Part shown: in pieces, positions 13,389 through 24,414 of the stretch
Numbering within the stretch: position 1 is the first letter of the stretch
Layout of the letters: each line of letters opens with the position of its first letter
From: Sapria himalayana
Taxonomy: Eukaryota > Streptophyta > Magnoliopsida > Malpighiales > Rafflesiaceae
Reading direction: 5' to 3'
Length of the DNA: 64,000 nucleotides
Assembly (NCBI GenBank): GCA_029783825.1
Contig: JAREIK010018588.1
Location: 1 to 64,000, forward strand
The notes under the pieces: generated by a model
What the model saw: the letters and a program-made list of their open reading frames with translations, nothing else
Database searches by the model: none
What the model was told of the DNA's origin: nothing
Translations under genes and position numbers: made by a program

Positions 13389-15549
13389 ATATATAGATTG
13401 GCAGAAAGATAGTTATTATATATAGACAGATAGGTAGATAGACAGATAGATAGATAAATAGATAAACTAATATACAGATAGATTGATAGATATACAGATA
13501 GACATATAGATAGATAGATAGATAGATAGACAGATAGATAAATAGACAGATTGATAGATATGCAGATAGTCAGATAGACATATAGACAGATAAACATGAT
13601 AGAGAGAAAGACAGATAGATAGATAGACTTATAGACAAATATACAGATATACAGACTGATAGACATATAGATAGACAGATAAACATATAGATAGATAGAT
13701 TGATTGACATATACGTAGATATATATATAGACAAATAGATAGATAAACAATTAGATATATAGATAGATCGACAGATATACAGATAGACAGATAGATACAT
13801 AAATAGATAAATAGATACACCAATAAATAGATAAACACATTGACATATATTGAGATAGATATATAGACAGATAGATAGAAAGACATATAGATAGATAGAT
13901 AGACTGATAGATAGATAGATAGATAGACAGATAGACAGATAGATAGATAGACAGACAGATAGATAGATTAAAAGATAGACATATAGACATATATATATAT
14001 ATATATACATATTGATTGATAGATAGATATACAAACAATTAATAGATAAACATATTTTCAGATAGATGGATAGATAGATAGACATATACACAGATAGATA
14101 TAAAGATAGTTATACAGATAGACTTATAGACATCTACCCCGATAGATAGTTAGACATAATAATATATTTATAAATAGACACATTGATATGTAGATAGATA
14201 TACAGATAGATAGATATATAGATAGAAAAATAGACATATAAATAGATAGTCAGATAGAAAAATAGACAGATAGACAGACAGATATACAATTAGACAGATT
14301 GACCGATAGATCGTATACATAGACAAATAGACAAATTGAATGATAGTCAAATACACAAATAGATTGATAAACAAATAGATAGATAGATAAACTGATAGAA
14401 AGACAGACAGATAAATAGATAGATAGATAGACAGATAGACATATAGGCAGATAAATAGATAGACAGATAGACATATAGGTAGATAAATAGATAGACAGAT
14501 ATACCAATTAACAGATAGATAGATAGATTGACAGATAGATATATAGACAGTTAGACATATAGATATATACACAGAAAGACTGATAGATACATTGACAGAT
14601 AGACAGATAGACAGAAAAATAGATAGATATATAGCCAGATATATAAATGGACAGATTGACAGATAGACACATAGATAGATAGATAGATAGAAAACAAAAT
14701 AGACAGATAAATAAAAAGTCAAAGATAGATACATAGATAGATAGATAGATAGATAGATATATAGATAAATAGTGAGATATACAAATAGATAGATAGTAGA
14801 TAGATAGATAGATAGTTCTTAACGACCTCAAATTTATTACAATTAAAATTGGTCATTAAAGTGGACTTCCAAATACTTATATCTTTGTTCTTACTGAACT
14901 TTTACAACTATAATTTTGGTTGGTAATACATAGTTCTATTTTTTTCATTAAAATTCATTTACTAAGTTATTAACACCAACATTCATTAAAATCTCTGTCA
15001 TTTTTTGAAGCAGAGGCAACTGCAAGCATAAAGTCTATAAAATTTGTTCTCTTCTTCTGAATCCAGGTATGTTTTTTTATGTTCTTATCCTTCAAATTGC
15101 TTATACATTTTTCTGTATGTTTTAATTATATATAGTCAATCAATTTTTCATTTTTCAGTATAATCGGGTATTAGGTTTTTTTATTTCCCCTCTGAATTTT
15201 CTTGATTTTTGGTTTAATTTCATTTAACATAACATGATTTTGACTCGACACAATTAATTAAACTATAATTTTTCAGTTTAATTTTTGTTCTTCTACTGTT
15301 TAGAATTTTAGGGTTTTATTGATTTTGATTTTAATTATAGAATGTTTGCATCCGAATATTCTTAATATTATAGTTTATATTTATATAATCATATGACATT
15401 ATGTATAAATGTTTATACTTTATATATATATAATGATTAATGTTAAATCAAACAATTATACAATGTTAATCTTAGATGTCTATAACAGCATATATAAACT
15501 TTTATACATTTATATAATCATATGACATTATATATAACTATCTATACTT
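13389..15549 (+). repeat. Tandem segmental duplication, unit C (2,161 bp)
   Basis: The satellite part (13389-14815) is about 500 bp shorter than in units A and B. Sequence equivalent to roughly 8170-8700 of unit A is missing. The unique part runs past the duplication boundary at 15549 into the rest of the CACTA-like element, so unit C holds the original junction and units A and B are derived copies. Confidence 0.85.
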
Positions 15550-17000
15550 CAATATATATAAATGTATTACATTATAAATACACATTGATATGTTTATATA
15601 AATTTTTAATGTTATATATAAATAATTATACATATTTATTAATGTTTATAAATATCTATACAATATTTAAATTATACTATCCATTTATAGAATTATTTAT
15701 ATAACAACTATGTAACATTAATTTATTTTACAATTTTGTAAATATTTATATTACATATTATTTTTTATATAAAAATCGAATATTTATAATGTTTATATAA
15801 ATGTGATAAATATACTATATATTATTTATAAAAGTGTTACATATAAATATAATAATATTTAAGTCACATTTATAAAAATATTTTATTCACAAATATTATA
15901 TAGATACATGTGTTTAATTATATAATCATATGCCATTTTATATAAAAATATTTATACCTATATTTATAATAAATTAAACTATTTTCAAAACTATATTTAT
16001 AACTTCACATAACTAATTTTTAACTATATAATAATGTATAACTATATGTATAATTCAATATAACTATATTTCTAAAAAAATATACTATATGTATACTAAT
16101 ATATACCTATATATAATTATATTTTGCAAAACGTATAACTATATAAATGTTATATATAATTTTATCATTAACTACATACATATTTATAAGTATATGTGTA
16201 TAACTATATATAAATATGTGTATAACTATGTATCACTCTATATAATTAAATATAACTATATTTGTAACTATATATATATATATGTATTCATATAATTAAA
16301 TCAAAATATTTGTTTATGATGTTGTATATATTTATGTATAACTACTTATAGCTACTTGTATGAATATATCTTAATTATATATAACTATATGTTTAACTAC
16401 TTATAACTATATGTTTAATTATATATAACTATTTGTTTAATTATATATGACTATTTATAACTATATATATTATATGTAAAATAATATATAACTATAAATA
16501 ATTGTATATTACTATATGTATAACTTTAAAAGTTTTATGCATGATTATATTTTAAATATTAAATTTATAGATTATATTTAATATATATTTGTATATAGTA
16601 GTATATAAAAAAGTATATTACTATATCTATACCTATAAATTACTATATGTATAAATATATAAAATTAAATGAACAAACATATAAACCTACATGTATAAAT
16701 TTATGTTTAACTATATGTGTAACTATATGTATAACCACATGTAACTATATTTATAACAACATACAACTTTATGTTAAACTATATATGTATAACTATATAT
16801 AAATATTTGTATAACTAAATAAATGTCTATATAATTATAGATAACTATATTTGTAACTATATATACATATATGTATTCATATAATTAAATAAAAATATTT
16901 GTTTGTAACGTTGTATATATTTAGCTATAACTACTTAAAAATAGTAGTATGAATATATCTATATATAACTATATGTTTATTATATATAACTATTTGTAAC
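15550..17000. repeat. AT-rich minisatellite-like interior, TATAACTATATG motif
   Basis: This stretch is made of drifting TATAACTATATGTATAACTA-like words. A segment around 16180-16440 recurs around 16770-17000 with a 589-bp period; the shared landmark ATGTATTCATATAATTAAAT is at 16282 and 16871. Open frames here code only for Tyr/Ile/Asn-rich low-complexity peptide and are not credible genes. It may be an intron or untranslated part of the transposase gene. Confidence 0.8.
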
Positions 17001-17069
17001 TAATAATAAATTTTTGGTAATCGGACGAAGTTAGAGCCGTCTGGTTCCATTTCTAGGGTTCTGAGGATA

Positions 17070-18362
17070 ATTTTTCGCAATTTCTTTAAACATAATGGAC
17101 ATAATTGGAAGTTGCTCACACATAAAGACCAATTGATGAATTGGAGTAAATTTATTGTAAATATTACTACCTAAAAATGTTTACATCTTTTATTTATTCT
17201 TTTGTTTACTAATTAAAAATTTGTTATTTATAATTGTAGAAAGTTTATATGTGGAAAAAGCCAAAGGAGGCGGTCAAAAGTGTGTTCTGCAAATATGTTG
17301 TCAGTTGGTATAATGATACCGTGTACGAGATCAAAGATAAAAGGTTGAAGAAGAAAGAAAAAGATATGAGTATCTCGGATCTTGTTTTCAAGGAGTAGCG
17401 GAGCAGATGGAAGATCCGGATTATAGGAAGAGGAGTGATAAACAGAGCGGAAATCATCGCTCAGAGTGGGCTGAGGAGGGTTGTGGCATTTCTACACACA
17501 CTTGTGGATCTCGCTCTATGCGTGATCACGAACGAGCATTGATATTATTTCTAATTAATACTTTTTATGTTTATTTCTTTGTGAAATGTGTTCAATTATA
17601 CCTAAATTTCATTTCTCATTAAAATTTTTTTTCAATAGAATTAAAAAATGTATTGTGTGTAATTAATAACACACAAAAAGGGAAAGAAGTTCAGTGTTCT
17701 TCACTTATTCAAATACACGCACACGAAGTCTCATGATGATTAGAATTTCGGTGAACGAAGATCTCGTGTAGCAAATGTAAGTTTCATTAAAAAAATTAAC
17801 TTATCTTTTTTTTGTTTGAATATAAATTGAAATACTTTTCATATATTTTTATTAGGCGAGATATGAAGAAATTTTAGCTGCTACAACTCAAGGGTATTCC
17901 CAGTCTACTTCAGATTCATGTGATGGTGCAATATGTAGTTCTCATTCATCAGCTCCACCAGCTGATACTAATCTGATTTGGTATGCGGCTGTTGATGGCA
18001 AGGAGAAGATGCCCTTCTATGGTGTCAGTTCATCGACATCATCATTCTACTCGCATAGATGACCAGATTATGGAGCTGAAATTTGAGGACCATTTTCGAA
18101 TTTGTTCTTGATGATGAAGGAATTTTAGGATGTAATACGAAATGTGATATAGTATCAGTTGCCTGATGCCAAGCAACGCATGATCGACTATGAGGCTGTA
18201 AGGAATGAGTTGTATATGCATTTTGATTGGCTTAAAAAGATATTTCAGGAAGGAGGACTACAGTTCAACCCTGATTATCTACATCGGATTGTTCGGCGTA
18301 AAGCTCCAGGTACAGTATCTACTCCAACACCTACAGAAACACCTGCAACAACTTTATCATGA
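17070..18362 (+). pseudogene. Transposase_24 (Ptta/En/Spm) pseudogene, CACTA-associated
   Basis: Translated pieces in several frames match the order of the plant Transposase_24 family. IFRNFFKHNGHNW near 17070 fits the N-terminal Trp-rich helix. DYRKRSDKQSGNHRSE and GISTHTCGSRSMRDHERAL (17416-17540) fit the family's S-x-x-N-x-x-N-R...HTGGS...H core. KKFSVLHLFKYTHTKSHDD (about 17680-17736) fits the ELF-x-x-THTRK segment. DTNLIWYAAVDGKEKMPFYG (from about 17967) fits the W-x-x-x-VGGKKKGRVYG segment. LPDAKQRMIDYEAV (from about 18157) starts a C-terminal helix region. Plausible intron borders are GTAAGT after 17776 and TATTAG before 17857. In-frame stops and frameshifts between segments mean it is not functional. 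The protein would have acted in the nucleus on CACTA ends such as the one at 19472. Family assignment is by motif order, not by a database search. Confidence 0.8.
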
Positions 18363-18892
18363 GTAGCAATAGTAGACAGCTCTACCCTAGTAACTAACAA
18401 CTCGCCATGTGGACCAAATAAGTCAGAGCATAATGATTATGAAACTAGGTTGGATGATTGAGTGTATTACACACAATTCTTTTTCAATACCTTAAACTTT
18501 GATTTTGGATTTCATTTTTTTATTTTCTCTTGATGTATTTAATATATATTTGTAGTATATATGGTTGTTTGCTGAAGTTAATTTGATTTTTTTGTTGTGT
18601 TATCTGTATATGTTTCTATAGTAACTGCGTCAAAACTAAAAGTTAATTATAATTTTTTGTTGTGTTATTTGTATTTATTTCTATAGCAACTACATTAATA
18701 CTAGAAAAAAAAATTTAGTCGCGGATTACCTACCGAATTGGGATAAAAAACCTACCAAATTTTTTTAATATCAATGGTCAATAAAAGGTCACCAAATGGT
18801 CAGTAATACTTTTGGAGATCAATAACCAAACAATTATTTTAAAAGATTTTGGTCAGTTTTTGTCATAATTTTTTCAGTCTTTACCGTCTATT
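18363..18892 (+). other. AT-rich 3' flank of the transposase remnant
   Basis: No coding potential is visible. A duplicated phrase (TTTTTTGTTGTGTTATCTGTAT near 18589 and TTTTGTTGTGTTATTTGTAT near 18655) gives a roughly 65-bp local repeat. From about 18695 the sequence ACTAGAAAAAA leads into GGTCAGTAA and ACCTACC motifs of subterminal type. This may be the left end of a short internal CACTA-like element. Confidence 0.5.
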
Positions 18893-19325
18893 TTGTGACC
18901 ATTTACCAACCTAATGTTTTTGGTCGAAAAATGGTTGGAATATAGTCAGAAATTGTTTGTCAGTAAGTGGTCTGTAAATTGTCGGTAATTACCTACCATT
19001 TGGAGATCATTTACCAACCTAATTCTTTTGGTCTAAAAATGGTTGAAATATCGTCGGAGTTTATTTTTCGGTAAATGGTCTGTAGTCAATCGGTATTTAC
19101 TAACTATTTGGAGACAACTTACCCACCAATTGCTTTTAGTCGGAAAATGGTTGGAACCTAGTCTGCAATTGTTTGTCGGTGAATAAACCACTAATTTCAT
19201 TAACTACCGATCATTTGGAGACCAATATACCTGCCTAATTATTTTGGTCAGAAAATTGTGGGAATATAGTCGATAATTATTTATTGGTAGAGGGTCAGTA
19301 AATGGTAGGTAATTTACAGACATAC
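18893..19325 (+). repeat. Subterminal tandem repeats of the CACTA element, about 108 bp x 4
   Basis: The phrase ATTTACCAACCTAAT followed by TTTTGGTCGAAAAATGGTTG recurs with starts near 18901, 19009, 19117 and 19225, giving a spacing of 108 bp. Subterminal arrays of this kind are the transposase-binding regions of CACTA elements. Here the role is inferred from position next to the terminus. Confidence 0.8.
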
Positions 19326-19454
19326 TGATTTTTTATCGATAAAAAAATTAGCGAATAGCAAAATTGCGGCCTAATAATTTTGTCGGTAATTAGTCGTTAT
19401 TTGGTTTACCAACCGAAAAACACCAAATTAGCGACCAAATAATTGTCGGTAATT

Positions 19455-19472
19455 CGGTGAATTTTAGTAGTG
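19455..19472 (-). repeat. Right terminal inverted repeat of the CACTA element
   Basis: Read on the minus strand it begins CACTACTAAAATTCACCG at 19472. GATA satellite resumes at the next base. No matching intact CACTA terminus was found at the left side near 14816. Confidence 0.75.
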
Positions 19473-19506
19473 GATAGATAGACAGATAGACAGCTTGACA
19501 GAAAGA

Positions 19507-20232
19507 TAGATAGACAGATAGCCTGATAGCCAAAAGCCATATTGATAGATACACAGATAGAAATATATACATATAGACATATAGACAGATTGGCTGATAG
19601 GCAAATAGACAGATAGATACATATACAGATAGAGAGATAGATATATTGACATATAGACAGATAGATAGATAGACAGATAGAGAGGTAGGCATATAGAAAG
19701 AAAGAAAGATATATAGATAATAGATAGATAGATAAACAAATTGATAGATAGACAGATCAATAAATAGACATATTGACAGAAAGACACAGACAAATAGACT
19801 GATAGCCAGATAGTTAGATATCCATATAGATAGATAGACATATAGACTGATAGACATATAGACTTGTAGACATATAGGCAGATATATAGATAGGTAGATA
19901 GATGGATAGATATATAGATAGATAAAAATATAGAAAGATAGATAGATAGATAGATAGGCAAATCGACATATATATAGACATATAGATAGATAGATATAAA
20001 AATAGACAAATGGATAGATTGATAAATAGACAGATGGATAGATTGACAAATGGACAGATAAATATATAGATAGAAAGATAGATAGATATATAGATAGACA
20101 AATTGACAGATAGATAGAAAGGAAGATATACAAATAAATAGATAGCCTGATAACAAGATTGCCTGATGGACAGATACATAGATAGACAGATAGACATATA
20201 GACTTATATATAGATAGGCAGATAGACTGATA
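19507..20232 (+). repeat. Higher-order satellite module, copy 3
   Basis: It begins AGCCTGATAGCCAAAAGCCA. It has a GATATCCATATAGATAG block near 19816 and then AGATTGCCTGATGGACAG near 20155. It closes with ACTTATATATAGATAGGCAG near 20203. The order matches modules 1 and 2, although the CACTA-like island and its duplicated units lie between module 2 and this copy. Confidence 0.8.
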
Positions 20233-21392
20233 GAAATATAGACAGATAGAAAGATAGATAGATAGATAGATAAATTGATAGACAGATATACAAATAGAGA
20301 GATTGTCAGATTGATATATAAACATATAGACATATATAGAGATATATAGATAGATAAATAAACTGATAGACAAATAGATAGATAGATAGATAGATAAAAG
20401 ACAGATAGATAGTTAGTTAGAAAGAAAGAAAGAAAAATAGAGAGAGATAGATAGATAGACAAAAAGATAATTAGACAGATAGATTGATAGATAGACAAAG
20501 GATAGATTGATAGATTGATAGTCAAATAGGTAGATAGACAGATAGATTTTTAGATAGACCGATAGATAGATAGATAAATAGATAGATAGATAGATAGACA
20601 AATTTCTAGATAACCATAAAGGCAGATAAATATATAGTCATATAAATAGATAGATAGAAAGACGGATAGCTAGATAGCTAGATCGTAGATATATAGACTG
20701 ATAGATAGATAAGTATATAGATAGATAGGCATATAGATAGATAGGTAGATAGATAGATAGATACATATATCGATCGATCGAAAAATAGATAGATAGATAG
20801 AGGGATAGATTTATAGCTAGATAGAAATATAGATAGATAGAAATAATGATAAACAAAGAGATATGGAGAAAGACAAATAGACTAAGAGATAGACATATAG
20901 ATATATCGACAAATAGATAGAAAGATAGAGAGATAGGCAGATAAAGGATAAAAACAGAGAGATAGACATTTAAAAAGAAAGATAGATAGATATATCAACA
21001 AATTGACAGATAGATAAATAGAAATATAGATAGATAGACAAATAGACAAGTAGTTTCATAAAGATATAAACTGATAAATAGATAGATAGATATATAGACA
21101 GATAAACCATAAGATAGATAGATAGATGGATAGACAGATTTATAGATAGATAGATAGATAGAAACAGAGATAAATAAATAGATAGACATATAGATAGATA
21201 GGTAAGTAGATATATAGAAATATAGATAGGCATATAGATATATAGATAGATAAATAGATAGATAGATAAATAGATAGATAGATAGTACATAGATAGATGG
21301 ATAGCTATATAGATAGATAGATTGATAGATTGATTGACAGACATAGAGACAGATGGATAGAAAAACAGATATACATATAGAAAGACAAATAG

Positions 21393-21466
21393 ACACACAC
21401 ACGCGCGCGCGTGCACAAACTGATAGATAAACAAACAAACATACACACACACACACACACACACAT
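21393..21466 (+). repeat. Alternating purine-pyrimidine tract (CA)n(CG)n ... (AC)n
   Basis: An uninterrupted alternating tract runs ACACACACACGCGCGCGCGT and on to about 21416. After 24 bases of other sequence a pure (AC)12 tract follows at 21442-21465. The CG core stands out in satellite almost devoid of CG. Such tracts can adopt Z-DNA under negative supercoiling; this is inferred from composition only. Confidence 0.9.
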
Positions 21467-24376
21467 AGATGGAGATAAATACGAATCAAGACACACACAA
21501 ATAGACAGGCACACAGACACATAGATATAGAGTCAAAATGATAGACAGGTAGACAAATAGATAGATAAATATATAGACATATAGACATACACACAAATAG
21601 ATAGATAGAAAGATAGTCACATAGATATATATACAGATTGACAAGTATATAAAAAATGAGATCGATAAAAAGATAGATACACAGATAGACCATATTGATA
21701 GATAGACATATATATAGAAATATAGATATACAGATAATTTGATAGCTAGATAGAAATATAGATAAATAGATAGATAGATAGATAGATATATAGATAGACA
21801 GATATATAGATTAATATATAGACAGATAGACAAAAAGATAGATAAATAGATTGACATAAAGATAGAGAGACATCTAGATAGATAAAAAGATAGATAGATT
21901 GGTAGATAGATAGATAGGTAAACAAATAGATAGATAGATAGATAAACAGATAGATAGATAGATATATAAATAAATAGATACACAGATAGATTGATAGATA
22001 GATAGTAAGATAGATTCAAAGATAGTCATATAGATAGATAGACAGATAGACAGATAAAAAGATAGACAGATAGACAGATAGACAGATAGAAAGATAGATA
22101 GAGAGAGATAGATAGATAGATAAATAGATAGATCAAATATATATATAAATAGATAGACAGATAAATAGAAAGGCAGATAGAAAGATAGATAGATAGACAG
22201 ATAAATAGATAGATAGATAGACAAATATATAGATTGACAGATACAAAATAGAAAGAGTGACAGATATACAAATAAACAAACATACAAACAGACAGACCGT
22301 AAGAAAGAAAGATAGATATATAGACAGATAGATCGATCAATAGAAAGAAAGATAGATAGATAGATAGATTGATTGATTGATTTATAGATAGACAAAAAGA
22401 CAAACAGACCGACCAATTGACAAAAATATAGGTTGGTAGATAAATAGGTAGATAGTGGAAAGACACAGATAGATAGACATTTAGAGAGATAGACAAATAA
22501 CTAAAAAGATAAATAGAAAAATAGATTAATAGATAGACAGATAGGTAGATGGACATATAGGCAAGTAGATAGATAGAAAGATAGACAAATTAATATATAG
22601 AAAGATATATATATATATATTGTCATATAGATAGATATATAGAAAGAAAGATCGATAAATATATAGATAGACAAATAGTTGGATATATAGATAGATAGAC
22701 AAATAGATATGCATGTAGATAGTAATAAAGAAAAATATACAAATAGACAAACAGACAAAAAGGCACACAAAAGACACATAGATAGACAGACGGACAAACA
22801 CATAGAGATACACACATATACACAGGCAGAAAGGCACGCATACTGATAGATAGATATATAGATAGATAAATAGGCAGATAGAGGATAGACACAAAGTGAT
22901 AGACAAGTACATAAAAAATAGATAAACTGATAAATAGATGGACAGTTTGAGAATAGACCATATAGACAAATAGACAGATATACAAATAAACAAATAAATA
23001 GATTGATAGATAGACAGATAGATAAATAGATAGATTGATTGATAGATAGATATATAGATAGATAGGAAGATAGATTAATAGATAGACAGATAGATAGAAA
23101 TATAGATAGCCATATAAATAGAAAGACAGATAGACATATAGATAGCTAGAAAGATTGATAAACTGGTAGACAGATAGACAATTAGATATATAGACAGCTA
23201 GATAGATAGATAGAAAGACATATAGATAGATAGGTATATAAACAAAAGAAATATAGACAAAGATAAATAGATAGAAAGAATCTCAGATAAACAGATAGAT
23301 AAATAGACTGATATATAGTAGTTAGATAGATAGATAGATAGATATATATATATATATAGCTAAATAGATATATTGACAAATAGATAGATAGACATATAAA
23401 TTAAAGTGAGTCAGATAGATTAAAAGTTAGATAGATTGGTAGATAGATAGATAGATAGCCAGATATATACATATACTGATTGATATATACATAGATATTA
23501 TGATAGCAATATATCCAAATAGTCAAATAGACAGATAGATCGATACATAGATAGATAGATAGATATCCATATAGATAGGTAAATAGATAGATAGAAATAT
23601 AGAAAGATAGATAGGTAGATAGATAGATAGATCAATCACTAGATAGAGAGATAGATAGATAAATCTCTCCCACATAGATAGATAGAAAGATAGATAGATA
23701 TAGATAGATAGAGGGACAAACATACAAACATGCAAAAAGACAAAAAGACAAACATATAGAGAGAAAATAGAAAATAGACAGATAGACACATAGACACACA
23801 GATACACGTAGACACGTAGACAATCACATAAACACACAGACAAATAGAAAAATAAACATACAGACCCAAATAGATAGATAGAAAGATAGATAAAAGAAGA
23901 ATAGATAGATAGGAAGATAGAGGATAGATGTAGAGAGATAGACATATAGAAAGATAGATAGATAGACAAGTAGATAAATAAAGAGATAAAGTAATAAACA
24001 AATAGATATATAGACATAAGGACCATATAGACAAATATATAGATATATAGATAGAAAGATAATAAGATAGACAGATAAAAAGATTGAAAAATAGACAGAT
24101 AGTTAGATAGGCTGATAAGATAGATATACATATAGACATATAGACATATAGAAATATAGATAGATTGACAAATAGATAGATAGACAGATAAACAAAAAGA
24201 CAGATAAATGGACAGATAGATAGATACATAGATATATATCTAAACAGATATATTGATATATAGACAGATAGATAAAGAGACAAATATATAGATAAACCAT
24301 GGACTCATAGACAAATAGACAAATATGTAGATAGACAGACAGATATATATATAGATTGATAGATAGATAGATAGAT

Positions 24377-24414
<38 letters not shown>

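Larger units (their letters stand above)
14816..19472 (+). mobile_element. Degenerate CACTA (En/Spm-type) DNA transposon
   Basis: The right end, read on the minus strand, begins CACTACTAAAATTCACCG, a typical CACTA terminus. It is preceded by about 108-bp subterminal repeats. The interior holds Transposase_24-like exons at 17070-18362. The left end lacks a recognisable CACTA terminus and starts at TTCTTAACGAC, so it seems truncated or rearranged. Both flanks are GATA satellite of the same polarity, as expected for an insertion. An alternative is a short non-autonomous element from about 18695 (ACTAGAAAAAA on the + strand) to 19472 lying beside an older transposase remnant. Confidence 0.75.

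Noticed and set aside
520..14831. Dozens of minus-strand open frames of Tyr-Leu-Ser-Ile repeats (up to 240 codons) in the left satellite
   Set aside because: TATC repeats read YLSI in every frame and contain no stop, so overlapping frames in two or three phases are automatic. There is no domain, no start context and no codon bias. They are satellite, not genes.
15522..16295. Small Tyr/Ile/Asn-rich plus-strand frames
   Set aside because: They fall in the AT-rich TATAACTATATG minisatellite and have no domain or codon signal.
17245..17457. Minus-strand 70-codon frame over the transposase exon
   Set aside because: It is the antisense shadow of the Transposase_24 exon, whose + strand motifs are clear.
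20760..20790. GATCGATCG palindromes (also near 12240 and 52700) as possible regulatory sites
   Set aside because: They arise by single substitutions in GATA repeats and recur inside duplicated units. No gene lies nearby for them to regulate.
21305..21693. Cys/Val-rich frame (CVCVCVCVC) that looks like a cysteine-rich peptide
   Set aside because: It is produced by the (AC)n/(CG)n tract read on the minus strand and has no independent support.
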